A DNA stretch of 64,000 bases from Lysobacter enzymogenes. Its GTDB lineage: Bacteria; Pseudomonadota; Gammaproteobacteria; Xanthomonadales; Xanthomonadaceae. Every line of letters begins with the position of its first letter. Position 1 is the first letter of the stretch. The stretch spans positions 4,588,001 through 4,652,000 of the forward strand of contig NZ_CP067396.1 in NCBI RefSeq assembly GCF_023617245.1, in the 5' to 3' direction. Made by a program: the position numbers and the translations under genes. Below are positions 44,871 to 53,590 of this stretch, piece by piece. The notes under the pieces were generated by a model. The model ran no database searches. It was given only the letters and a program-made list of their open reading frames with translations, and was not told the DNA's origin.

Positions 44871-44896
44871 ACGGGGCCCTCGCGGCCCCGTTTTTC
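44871..44896 (+). terminator. Rho-independent terminator after the yceI operon
   Basis: ACGGGGCC pairs with GGCCCCGT around CTCGC; a run of five T follows immediately. Confidence 0.9.
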
Positions 44897-44908
44897 TTCG
44901 CGATCCAC

Positions 44909-45100
44909 CTGTAGGAGCGGCGCGAGCCGCGACCGCGACAACACAGCTACGACGCAAGTTTCAGCGCAGCTGCGTTGTCGCGGTCGCGGCTCTCGCCGCT
45001 CCTGCACAGGGCTCGTGGGAGGGCCTTCAGGCCCGATGCCTTCCGATCCGACGCGACATGGCGACCGGAGCGAAAAGCATCGGGCCTGAAGGCCCTCCTA
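44909..45100. repeat. Family B inverted pair followed by a family A inverted pair
   Basis: GGAGCGGCGCGAGCCGCGAC faces its reverse complement (44909-45008), then GTGGGAGGGCCTTCAGGCCC faces CGGGCCTGAAGGCCCTCC (45015-45100). The last arm ends 2 bp from the glutaredoxin-like stop codon. Confidence 0.88.
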
Positions 45101-45102
45101 CT

Positions 45103-45333
45103 TCAATCCGCCGCCCGCAGCCACGCCGCCAGCCGCCCGGCATCGAACGGCCAATCCAGCTCGACCCCGCGCGCCTCGTCGCGCAGCACCGGCACCCGCG
45201 CACCGTAGCGTTCTTCCAGCGCCGCATCCTCGTCGATGAAGACGCTCTCGAACTCCGGCGCGCGCGCCTGCGCCAGCACCGCCAGGGCCAGGTCGCACAG
45301 GTGGCAATCGTCGCGTTGGAACAAAGTCAGCAC
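45103..45333 (-). CDS. Glutaredoxin-family protein
   Basis: Encodes 76 residues. Thioredoxin fold with the redox motif CHLC near the N-terminus (LFQRDDCHLCDLAL), the cis-Pro segment RVPVLRDEA, and a C-terminal helix FDAGRLAAWLR. Matches the DUF836/glutaredoxin-like small protein family. It probably reduces disulfides or delivers Fe-S clusters; its target is unknown. Divergent from sdaA. Confidence 0.88.
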   Translation of the reverse strand: MLTLFQRDDCHLCDLALAVLAQARAPEFESVFIDEDAALEERYGARVPVLRDEARGVELDWPFDAGRLAAWLRAAD

Positions 45334-45547
45334 AGTCGCTCCCTCATCGCTCGCGCGCCGGCACGCTCGCGCCGGCGCGGCTCAATGCGCCCAGGTATGG
45401 CCGAATCGCGCGCAAGGCGGCGAAAACCCGCCGCGGAGCGCGCGCGGCCGCGCGTAGAATAAGCGGTATACACACCCGCGCGGTGCCGGCGCGACGCGCC
45501 GCGCGCGGGCCGCCAGCAACGTCCGACCCCAGTTGGAGCAGCCAAAC

Positions 45548-46951
45548 GTGGCCGTCAGTAGTTTCGACCTGTTCAAGATCGGCATCGGTCCGAGTTCCTC
45601 GCACACCGTCGGCCCGATGCGCGCCGCCGCGCGCTTCATCGAGCGCTGGCTGGTGGAAGGCTGCGGCGCCGGCGAGCCCGGCGCCGACCTGGCGCGCACC
45701 GCGCGCGTGCGCGCCGAGGTGTTCGGCTCGCTGGCGCTGACCGGTCGCGGCCACGGCACCGACAAGGCAGTGCTGATGGGGCTGGAAGGCCACTGGCCGA
45801 ACCAGATCGACCCGGACATCATCCCGGCGGCGCTGGAACGCATCCGCAAGACCAAGCGCATCAACCTGTTCGGCCGCCACGAGATCGGCTTCGACGAGAA
45901 GCACGATCTGATCATGAACAAGCGGCAGAAGCTGCCGTTCCACACCAACGGCATGCGCTTTACCGCGTTCGACGCCGACGGCAACGTCATCGCCACGCGC
46001 GATTACTACTCGGTCGGCGGCGGTTTCGTGGTCAACCAGGACGAGGCGGCCGAAGACCGCATCGTCGCCGACACCACCGACCTGCCCTACCCATTCCACT
46101 CCGGCGACGAGCTGCTGGCGCAGTGCGCGCGCAGCGGCCTGTCGATCGCCCAGCTGATGATGGCCAACGAGCGCGTCTGGCGCAGCGACGAGCAGATCAA
46201 CGCCGGCCTCGACGAAATCTGGGCGGCGATGCAGTCGTGCGTGAGCCGCGGCATCCGCGAGACCGGCACCCTGCCCGGCGGCCTGCACGTCTCGCGCCGC
46301 GCGCCGAGCCTGCACGCCGAACTCGCCGCTAAGCCCGAGGCGGCGATGCGCGATCCGCTGACCGTGCTCGACTGGGTCAACCTGTACGCGCTCGCGGTCA
46401 ACGAGGAGAACGCCGCCGGCGGCCGCGTGGTGACCGCGCCGACCAACGGCGCGGCCGGCATCATCCCTGCGGTGCTGCACTATTACGACCGTTTCTGCCC
46501 CGGCGCCAACCTGCAGGGCGTGCGCAACTTCCTGCTGACCGCGGCCGCGGTCGGCATCCTGTACAAGGAAAACGCCTCGATCAGCGGCGCCGAAGTCGGC
46601 TGCCAGGGCGAGGTCGGCGTGGCCTGTTCGATGGCCGCCGCCGGCCTGGTCGGCGCGCTCGGCGGCAGCGCGAGCCAGATCGAGAACGCGGCCGAGATCG
46701 GCATGGAACACAACCTCGGCCTGACCTGCGACCCGATCGGCGGGCTGGTGCAGATTCCCTGCATCGAGCGCAACGCGATGGGCGCGGTCAAGGCGATCAA
46801 CGCCTACCGCATGGCCATGCGCGGCGACGGCAAGCACAAGGTCAGCCTGGACAAGGTGATCAAGACCATGCGCGACACCGGCCGCGACATGCAGGACAAG
46901 TACAAGGAAACCTCGCGCGGCGGTCTCGCGGTCAACGTCATCGAGTGCTGA
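45548..46951 (+). CDS. sdaA: L-serine ammonia-lyase, iron-sulfur type
   Basis: Encodes 467 residues from GTG 45548 (VAVSSFDLF), with GGAGC 8 nt upstream. Deaminates L-serine to pyruvate using a [4Fe-4S] cluster. SEEN: N-terminal FKIGIGPSSSHTVGPM, DDELLAQC-like GDELLAQCARSG region, and the cluster Cys in EVGCQGEVGVACSM and LTCDPIGGLVQIPC. The fused alpha and beta domains in one chain are typical of proteobacteria. Confidence 0.96.
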   Translation: MAVSSFDLFKIGIGPSSSHTVGPMRAAARFIERWLVEGCGAGEPGADLARTARVRAEVFGSLALTGRGHGTDKAVLMGLEGHWPNQIDPDIIPAALERIRKTKRINLFGRHEIGFDEKHDLIMNKRQKLPFHTNGMRFTAFDADGNVIATRDYYSVGGGFVVNQDEAAEDRIVADTTDLPYPFHSGDELLAQCARSGLSIAQLMMANERVWRSDEQINAGLDEIWAAMQSCVSRGIRETGTLPGGLHVSRRAPSLHAELAAKPEAAMRDPLTVLDWVNLYALAVNEENAAGGRVVTAPTNGAAGIIPAVLHYYDRFCPGANLQGVRNFLLTAAAVGILYKENASISGAEVGCQGEVGVACSMAAAGLVGALGGSASQIENAAEIGMEHNLGLTCDPIGGLVQIPCIERNAMGAVKAINAYRMAMRGDGKHKVSLDKVIKTMRDTGRDMQDKYKETSRGGLAVNVIEC

Positions 46952-46964
46952 GGACGACACCGGC

Positions 46965-47714
46965 ATGGACGCCCCGCAACGACACATCGACGACGGCCGC
47001 GGGCTGTGGCGCTACGCCGAGCGGATCGAGGTGCGCTGCCCGCGTTGCGCGCGCGCCGGGCAGGTGCGCGCGCCGCGCGGCCAGGACGGCGAAGTGCGCT
47101 TCGCCTGCGCCGGCTGCGGGTTCGACGCGGCGACGGTCTCGTGCTGCGGCCTGCATGCGGCGCAGCGCGACTGGTACGGGCCGGTGCGCTTGTACGGCCG
47201 GCGGCCGTGCGGCTATTGCGGTCACCAGTGGATCTGCGTCGACCGGGTCCACGACGGCCGGCCCGCGCACCCGCCGCAGCGGCTGAGCGTGCGCTGCCGG
47301 GTCTGCGCGAGAGAGAGCGAAGTCGAGGTGCAGACGACACCGCACCGCGGCCATGAACCGCGCGATCCGCACCTGGGCCTGCCGCTGCTGTTGCTCGAAC
47401 CCACCCGCCACGGCCTGCTGTGGGCCTACAACACCGAGCACCTGGACGAACTGCGCCGCTATGTGGCCGCGACCCAGCGCGAGCGCCTGCGCAGCGCCGG
47501 CAACGCCTCGATGGTCTCGCGCCTGCCGGCGTGGATGAAACTGGCGCGGCATCGCGGCGCGATGCTCAAGGCGCTGGACCGTCTGCAAGCGCGATTGGGC
47601 GCGGACGGCGGTGCCGATGCGCCCGTCGCGACGCCTCCACGCGCGGCGTCGCGCGTACGCGTCGACGAAGCCGCCGCCCGACGCGCTCGCGTGGCGCGGC
47701 GCCGGCGCGGCTGA
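46965..47714 (+). CDS. Cys-rich zinc-ribbon protein of unknown function
   Basis: Encodes 249 residues. Three ribbon-like CxxC sets lie in the first 120 residues: CPRC with CAGC, then a CC plus CGYC, then CRVC, suggesting at least two zinc sites. A helical C-terminal half follows (LDELRRYVAATQRERLR, KALDRLQARL), ending in a strongly basic RRARVARRRRG tail. It resembles proteins annotated TFIIB-type zinc-ribbon in other bacteria. Nucleic acid or protein binding is plausible but unproved. Starts 13 bp after sdaA and is followed at once by the next gene. Confidence 0.7.
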   Translation: MDAPQRHIDDGRGLWRYAERIEVRCPRCARAGQVRAPRGQDGEVRFACAGCGFDAATVSCCGLHAAQRDWYGPVRLYGRRPCGYCGHQWICVDRVHDGRPAHPPQRLSVRCRVCARESEVEVQTTPHRGHEPRDPHLGLPLLLLEPTRHGLLWAYNTEHLDELRRYVAATQRERLRSAGNASMVSRLPAWMKLARHRGAMLKALDRLQARLGADGGADAPVATPPRAASRVRVDEAAARRARVARRRRG

Positions 47715-47715
47715 C

Positions 47716-48447
47716 ATGCGCTGCCTGGTCCTGCCCGGACTCGACGGCGGCGGCGCCTTGCTCGACGACTTCCTCGCCGCGATGCGGCCGCGCCGGGATG
47801 CGCATGCGCTGGCCTATCCCGGCGACCCGGCGCTGGGCTACGCGGAGCTGATCGACTGGGTCTGGCCGCGGCTGCCCGCGCACGAACCGTTCGCGTTGAT
47901 CGGCGAGTCCTTCTCCGGCCCGGTCGCGGTCGCGCTCGCCGCGCGGCGGCCGCCGCAGCTCAAGGCGCTGGTGCTGTGCGCATCGTTCGTGCGCGCGCCG
48001 CGGCCGCCGTGGTCGCCGCTGGGATTGGCCGCGCTGCCGGCGTGGACCCACCGCCTGCCGCTGCAGCGCGCGCCGCTCGCCGCCGTCGCGCGCGCGGCCT
48101 TGGGGCGATGGTCGACGCCGCAGCGTCGCCAGCGCTTGCGCGTCGCGCTCGACGCTTTGGATCCGGCGGTGCTGCGCCGGCGCCTGGGCGAGATCGCCCG
48201 CGTCGATGCGCGCGCGGCGCTGGCCGGCGTGGCGGTGCCCACGCTGTACCTGCGCGCGACCGCCGACCGGCTGGTCTCGCGCGAAAGCTGGGAAGACATC
48301 CGCCGCGCGCGGCCGCGGACCGAATGCATCGCGCTGGACGCGCCGCACTTCGTGCTGCAGGCCTGCGCCGAAGAAGCTGCGGCGCGGATCGGCGGCTGGC
48401 TGGATCGCCGCGGCGACGGCGATACGGTTCGAGACGAGGCTTCATAG
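47716..48447 (+). CDS. Alpha/beta hydrolase
   Basis: Encodes 243 residues. SEEN: oxyanion strand LVLPGLDGGGALL, nucleophile elbow IGESFSGPVA, catalytic Asp probably in LRATADRLV and His in DAPHFVLQA. GxSxS rather than GxSxG at the elbow (GESFSG has Gly two residues later) still fits the fold. No signal peptide. It starts 1 bp after the zinc-ribbon gene stop, so it is likely co-transcribed with it. Substrate unknown. Confidence 0.83.
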   Translation: MRCLVLPGLDGGGALLDDFLAAMRPRRDAHALAYPGDPALGYAELIDWVWPRLPAHEPFALIGESFSGPVAVALAARRPPQLKALVLCASFVRAPRPPWSPLGLAALPAWTHRLPLQRAPLAAVARAALGRWSTPQRRQRLRVALDALDPAVLRRRLGEIARVDARAALAGVAVPTLYLRATADRLVSRESWEDIRRARPRTECIALDAPHFVLQACAEEAAARIGGWLDRRGDGDTVRDEAS

Positions 48448-48460
48448 CGATCGGAACGGA

Positions 48461-48535
48461 AGGCATCGGGCCTGAAGGCCCTCCCACAACAGCGGGACGC
48501 GCTCTTGTGGGAGGGCCTTCAGGCCCGACGCTCTA
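48461..48535. repeat. Family A palindromic repeats
   Basis: An inverted arm (GGCATCGGGCCTGAAGGCC then CCCAC) and a forward arm GTGGGAGGGCCTTCAGGCCC, pointing outward, between the hydrolase and the molybdo-hydroxylase operon. Confidence 0.85.
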
Positions 48536-48689
48536 CGCTCCGACGCGACACAGCCGGCACCGTCGCTCACGCTCCTTCATCCCTGCCGCCACGCCGGGCG
48601 CACACCACGCACAGGCGCGCGGACTTCACCGCGTTTTGCCGCGCAGCATGCGCTTACTATGGGCCGAAGCCAGCCGGAGCCCGTCGCTC

Positions 48690-51548
48690 ATGCCAGCCCG
48701 CCTAAGCCGCCGCGACTTCCTCAAGTGCAGCGTCATCGCCGGCATCGGCGTCTACGTCGCCGCGCCCGGCAGCGCCGCGCTCGCCGCCCTGTTCGAACGC
48801 GAGCGCCTGCGGCCGATACCCTGGGACCCGGCGACCGGCCGCATCCGCTACCGCACCGACGCCACCGCCAAGGCCAGCGGCGAGAAAATCTTCAGCTTCG
48901 ACATGCGCTCGCGCGACCTGCCCGGCTGGCCGCGCGAACAAGCCCACGCGATGCTGCTGCGCACCACCCTCGCCGACCGCGCCTACCAAGGCTTCGACCT
49001 GTCCTCGCTGCCGGCCGACCTGCGGCCCGACCGCGTCGTCACCGCCGACGACCTCGCCCGCGACCGCGTCGCGTTCCCCGCGTTCTACGGCGAAGACCTG
49101 CTGCTGCCGCCGGGCAAGACCCCGGCCTACCTCGGCCAGGCGGTCGCGCTGCTGATCTGGAACGACTTCGCCCGCTTCCGCGCGGCCAAGAGCCGGCTCA
49201 AGTTCCGTCCCGAGCTGATCCGCTGGGGCGCGCAGACCGGCCCGGTCGAGCGCCCGCCGTGGGCGACCTTTCGCTACGTCCGCGTCGGCGGCACGGACGC
49301 CTACGCCGACGACGTCTATTCCAGCTACAAGGACACGGTGCTGTTCCCCACCGGCTACCGCAAGCAGAACCCCGAGTGGGTGCAGGGCGACGCCGGCGGC
49401 AAGCTCGACGCGCAGGGCGTGGCGCATGCCGATGCGATGGCGGCCGAACTCGATACGCCGGCGCCGGGCAAGCTGGTGATCGAACGCGAGTATTTCTCGC
49501 AGTCCATCGACACCGCGGCGATGGAACTCGACAACGCCAACGGTTGGTTCGATGCCGAAACCGGCACCGTCCATTTGGTCAGCGCGACCCAGTCGCCGAA
49601 CGAGATCGCCGAAGACGGCGCGCGCATGCTCGCCGCCACCGGCTTCGGCGTGAAGCGGCTGGTGCTGCACCCGTGCTACACCGTCGGCTACGGCTCCAAG
49701 GACCACAACCCGTTCCCGTTCGTGGCGTTGATGGCCGCGCTGTACGGCGGCGGCCGCCCGGTGCGGCTGGCCAACGACCGCTACGAGCAGTTCCAGTCCA
49801 GCCTCAAGCGCCACAGCTTCCGCATGCGCTACCGGCTGCAGGCCGACCGCGCCAGCGGCAAGTTCGAGATATTCCAAGGCCGCATGACCGGCGACGGCGG
49901 CGGGCGGATGAACTTCTCGCCGTCGGTGTGCCTGGTCGCGGCGACCGCGGCGCAGTCGATCTACTACCTCCCGCGCAGCGACCTCAGCAGCACCGTGATC
50001 GCCTCGCGCGCGCTCGACGCCGGCTCGGCGCGCGGCTACGGCACCCTGCAGAGCATGGGCGCGACCGAAATGCTGGTCGACGAGATCGCCGCCGAACTGG
50101 GGCTCGATCCGATCGAACTGCGCCTGCGCAACGTGTTCGCCACCGGCATGAAGAACACCCAGGGCGCGATCCCGGCCGGCGCGCAGCGCGCCGACGAAGT
50201 GCTGCGCAAGTCGCGCGCGCATCCGCTGTGGACCCGGCGCGAAACGCGCAAGCGCGAGTACGAGGCCGCGCATCCGGGCAAGCGCTACGGCGTCGGCTAC
50301 GGCTGCGTGCAGAAGGACTACGGCACCGGCGGCGAGGCCGCATTCGCCGAAGTCGCGCTGACCGCGCAAGGCCGCATCCGCCTGCGCCACATCGGCATCG
50401 AGATGGGCACCGGCATGGCCACCAGCCAGGCCGCGGTGTGCGCGAAGTGGCTCGGCCGCCCGGCCGACGAAGTGCTGACCGGCGAAACCGACTGGGCCGC
50501 GCTGCCGATGCGCGCCACCGACGACACCTGGACCATGTCGCAGGCGACCCAGGACGCGCATGTCGGCGATCCGCGCTGGACGCCGAACTACGCCAGCCCG
50601 TCCAGCGCCAGCAACTCGGCCTATTTCTTCAGCCACGCCACCCGCGAGGCGGCGCGGCTGGTGTTCACCCAGGGCCTGTGGCCGGCGGCGCTGGCGCTGT
50701 GGGGCCAGGGCTACGGCGGCGGCCAGCTGGCGCCGCTGTCGGTGCGGCGCGAGGACGCGCGCTGGGTCGAGGGCCGGCTCAGCGCCGGCGGCCTGGCGCC
50801 GCTGACGCTGCAACAGCTCGCCGCCAAAGCGTTCGAACTGGGTCTGGCCACCGCCGCGACCGTGCACAGCTTCAACCGCTGGCAATGGGCCGAGGCCGAA
50901 TTCCCGCTGTCCGGCGACGACGCGCGGCTGCCGCTGGACGGCGTCGCGCTGCGCTGGGGCGACGGCCAAGGCGCCGGCGCGGGCACGCCCACCGCCGAGG
51001 GCTATCGCATGATCGAGCGCAGCCGCGCGCATTACCCGCCGACCCAGCGCAACAACGCCGGCGTCACCTATTACGCCGCGATCGGCACTATCGCCGAGGT
51101 CGCGGTCGACACCGCCACCGGCCAGGTCGAACTGCTCGACCATCATTCGATCCTCGAATGCGGCACGCCGATCGTTCCCGAGCTGGTGTCGAGCCAGTTG
51201 CAGGGCGGCTTGGCGATGGGCATCGGCCACGCGCTGCACGAATTCCTGCCGCTGTACGAGGACGGGCCGGGCGACGGCAGCTGGAACTTCAACCGCTACC
51301 AGCTGCCGCGCGCGCGCGACGTGGCGGTGTGGGCGCAGAGCGGCGAGATCCTGCCGCCGCTGTCGCCGTCCGACGCGCCCAAGGGCATGGCCGAGGTGGT
51401 GATGATCGCGGTGGTGCCGGCGATCGCCAACGCGGTCGCCCACGCCATCGGCCACCGCTTCCGCGAGCTGCCGATCACGCCCGACAAAGTCCAGGCCGCG
51501 CTCGCCGCCGCCGAATCCGCGCCGCGCGCGCAGCAGGCCCGCGCATGA
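48690..51548 (+). CDS. Periplasmic molybdopterin-dependent aldehyde/xanthine-type oxidoreductase, large subunit
   Basis: Encodes 952 residues. N-terminal Tat signal LSRRDFLKCSVIAGIGVYVA. The rest is the xanthine-oxidase-family moco domain, with VSATQSPNEIAEDGARML, GSARGYGTLQSMGATEMLVDE and a late LECGTPIVPELVSSQLQGG. A conserved active-site Glu is likely in PKGMAEVVM. The family oxidises aldehydes or N-heterocycles using water. Start MPARLSRRD follows CGGAGC. First gene of an operon with the Fe-S subunit and a cytochrome c, so electrons go to c-type hemes rather than NAD. Substrate unknown. Confidence 0.9.
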   Translation: MPARLSRRDFLKCSVIAGIGVYVAAPGSAALAALFERERLRPIPWDPATGRIRYRTDATAKASGEKIFSFDMRSRDLPGWPREQAHAMLLRTTLADRAYQGFDLSSLPADLRPDRVVTADDLARDRVAFPAFYGEDLLLPPGKTPAYLGQAVALLIWNDFARFRAAKSRLKFRPELIRWGAQTGPVERPPWATFRYVRVGGTDAYADDVYSSYKDTVLFPTGYRKQNPEWVQGDAGGKLDAQGVAHADAMAAELDTPAPGKLVIEREYFSQSIDTAAMELDNANGWFDAETGTVHLVSATQSPNEIAEDGARMLAATGFGVKRLVLHPCYTVGYGSKDHNPFPFVALMAALYGGGRPVRLANDRYEQFQSSLKRHSFRMRYRLQADRASGKFEIFQGRMTGDGGGRMNFSPSVCLVAATAAQSIYYLPRSDLSSTVIASRALDAGSARGYGTLQSMGATEMLVDEIAAELGLDPIELRLRNVFATGMKNTQGAIPAGAQRADEVLRKSRAHPLWTRRETRKREYEAAHPGKRYGVGYGCVQKDYGTGGEAAFAEVALTAQGRIRLRHIGIEMGTGMATSQAAVCAKWLGRPADEVLTGETDWAALPMRATDDTWTMSQATQDAHVGDPRWTPNYASPSSASNSAYFFSHATREAARLVFTQGLWPAALALWGQGYGGGQLAPLSVRREDARWVEGRLSAGGLAPLTLQQLAAKAFELGLATAATVHSFNRWQWAEAEFPLSGDDARLPLDGVALRWGDGQGAGAGTPTAEGYRMIERSRAHYPPTQRNNAGVTYYAAIGTIAEVAVDTATGQVELLDHHSILECGTPIVPELVSSQLQGGLAMGIGHALHEFLPLYEDGPGDGSWNFNRYQLPRARDVAVWAQSGEILPPLSPSDAPKGMAEVVMIAVVPAIANAVAHAIGHRFRELPITPDKVQAALAAAESAPRAQQARA

Positions 51549-52126
51549 GCCAGGGCAGCCTGCGCCTGATACCGCTGACGCTGCGGATCAACGGCCGCGA
51601 CCACGGCCCCATCGACGTGCCCGACGACATGATGCTGGTCGACGTGCTGCACGAATACCTCGGCCTCACCGGCACCCGCTTCGGCTGCGGCCAGGGCGTG
51701 TGCCGCGCCTGCACGGTCATCGTCGACGACGAGCAGGGGCCGCGCGAGGTGCGCAGCTGCATCACCGGCGCGCACTATTTCCAAGGCAAGGCGATCCGCA
51801 CCGTCGAAGGCCACGCCAAGCGCGGCGACGACGGCGCGCTGCTCGAACTGTCGGCGGTGCAGCAGGCCTTCCTCGATCATTTCAGCTTCCAGTGCGGCTA
51901 TTGCACGCCCGGGTTCGTCAATGCCGCAACGGTGTTGCTCGAACGCCTCGGCAAGCAGGCGGCGCGCGATTACCAGCGCGATGAGGTCCGCGCGCTGATT
52001 CTCGACGCGCTCAATCCGCACCTGTGCCGCTGCACCGGCTATGTGCGCTATTACCAGGCGGTCGAGGAACTCGTGCTCAAGCTGCCGACGGTGCGACTGC
52101 GCACGCCGGCGGAGGGTTCGCGATGA
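51545..52126 (+). CDS. Molybdo-hydroxylase [2Fe-2S] subunit
   Basis: Encodes 193 residues with two [2Fe-2S] clusters: the plant-type ferredoxin set C48, C53, C56, C72 (FGCGQGVCRAC) and the four-helix-bundle set C117, C120, C161, C163 (QCGYCTPGFVN, CRCTGY). It passes electrons from molybdopterin to the cytochrome. No signal peptide of its own; it probably crosses the membrane with the Tat-tagged large subunit. Overlaps both neighbours (ATGA). Confidence 0.94.
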   Translation: MSQGSLRLIPLTLRINGRDHGPIDVPDDMMLVDVLHEYLGLTGTRFGCGQGVCRACTVIVDDEQGPREVRSCITGAHYFQGKAIRTVEGHAKRGDDGALLELSAVQQAFLDHFSFQCGYCTPGFVNAATVLLERLGKQAARDYQRDEVRALILDALNPHLCRCTGYVRYYQAVEELVLKLPTVRLRTPAEGSR

Positions 52127-53412
52127 GCAAGCGCCGCTGGAAACGCCTGATCGCCTGGGCCGTGTTGGTCGCGCTGGTGTGGTTCGCGCTGGATTGGCTG
52201 GCGGGTTGGTGGTATCGCCGCGGCCCCGCGGTGCGGGTCGACGCCACGCCGGCGCAGATCGAGCGCGGCCGTTATCTGGTCGCCGCGGCCGACTGCGCCG
52301 CCTGCCACACCGCCGACGGCGGCGCGCCGTTCGCCGGCGGGGTGCCGCTGGCCTCGCCGTTCGGCGTCATCCACGGCACCAACATCACCCCCGACGCCGA
52401 CACCGGCATCGGCCGCTACAGCGCCGACGATTTCTTCCACGCCATCACCCGCGGCGAGGCGCGCGACGGCCACCAGTTGTATCCGGCCATGCCCTACGTC
52501 TCGTACAAGACCATCGCCCGCGCCGACAGCGACGCGATCTACGCCTACCTGATGACCCGGCCGGCGGTGAAGCGCGAGAACAGCGCCAACGGCGTCGGCT
52601 TTCCGTTCAACATCCGCACCGGCATCCACGCCTGGAACCTGCTGTTCGCCGGCGCGCAGGCGCGGCCGGCGTCGCAGGGGCAGTCGCCGCAGTGGAAGCG
52701 CGGCGAGTACCTGGTCGAAACGCTCGGCCATTGCGGCGAATGCCACAGCCCGCGCGGTTGGCTCGGCCAGGTCGACCGCTCCAAGCCGCTGGCCGGCAAC
52801 GACGCGCTCGGCCGCTTCGCCGCGCCCGACCTGACCCCGCAAGGGCTGGCGCAGCGCGGCTGGGACCGCGCCGGCCTGCTGGACTACCTCGCCCGCGGCG
52901 TCGCCGCGCACGCGGTCGCGTCCGACGAAATGCTCAAGGTGGTGAATCTGTCGACCAGCCGGCTGAGCCAGGACGATGTCGGCGCGATCGCGACCTACCT
53001 GCTCGGCGATGCGCCGCCGGCGCCGCTGGCGTTCGCGGGTGCGAATGCAGGTGCAGGTGCGAGCATCGGCGCCGACGGCGTACCCGCGCAGTCGCGCTAC
53101 TTCGCCTTGTGCGCCGGCTGCCACGGCCGCGACGGCCAAGGCGTGCCGCACGTGGCGCCGGCCCTGGCCGGCAATACCGGCGTGCGCGATCCGAACCCGC
53201 ACAACCTGATCGTAGCGATCCTCGACGGCCTGCCCGAGCACGATCTGCCCGGATTGGAGCGCATGCAAGACATGCCGGGCTTCGCCGCGCAACTGAACGA
53301 CCAGGAGGTCGCCGAGCTGGCGCAGTGGCTGCGCGCGCGGTACGGCGGGCAGAACTCGCAGGTTTCGGCCGAGCGGGTGAAGAAATTGCGCGAGAGCGCT
53401 GGCTCGCATTGA
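52123..53412 (+). CDS. Triheme cytochrome c, electron acceptor of the molybdo-hydroxylase
   Basis: Encodes 429 residues. An N-terminal membrane anchor (residues 9-29) is followed by three class I heme sites: CAACH at 58-62, CGECH from 204 and CAGCH from 330. This matches the triheme subunit of membrane aldehyde and alcohol dehydrogenases, which passes electrons to a terminal oxidase or ubiquinone. An Ala/Gly linker (AGANAGAGASIGADG) separates domains two and three. Coupled to the Fe-S gene by ATGA. FAD subunit is absent from the operon. Confidence 0.93.
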   Translation: MSKRRWKRLIAWAVLVALVWFALDWLAGWWYRRGPAVRVDATPAQIERGRYLVAAADCAACHTADGGAPFAGGVPLASPFGVIHGTNITPDADTGIGRYSADDFFHAITRGEARDGHQLYPAMPYVSYKTIARADSDAIYAYLMTRPAVKRENSANGVGFPFNIRTGIHAWNLLFAGAQARPASQGQSPQWKRGEYLVETLGHCGECHSPRGWLGQVDRSKPLAGNDALGRFAAPDLTPQGLAQRGWDRAGLLDYLARGVAAHAVASDEMLKVVNLSTSRLSQDDVGAIATYLLGDAPPAPLAFAGANAGAGASIGADGVPAQSRYFALCAGCHGRDGQGVPHVAPALAGNTGVRDPNPHNLIVAILDGLPEHDLPGLERMQDMPGFAAQLNDQEVAELAQWLRARYGGQNSQVSAERVKKLRESAGSH

Positions 53413-53434
53413 AGCTGCGTGTCCGACCGGAAAG

Positions 53435-53520
53435 AAAAGCGTCGGGCCTGAAGGCCCTCCCACAACAGCAGGGCAAGTCCCAGGCTTTTGTGGGATGGCC
53501 TTCAGGCCCGACGCTCTTCG
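53435..53520. repeat. Family A palindromic repeats
   Basis: Outward-pointing arms (GCGTCGGGCCTGAAGGCCC, then GTGGGATGGCCTTCAGGCCC) between the cytochrome gene and the next hydrolase. Confidence 0.85.
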
Positions 53521-53590
53521 CTCCGATCGCCGGAGCCCCTGCTTTCCGCGGCGCGGTACGATGCCGACACCCCACCGCACCGCCTCCGCC

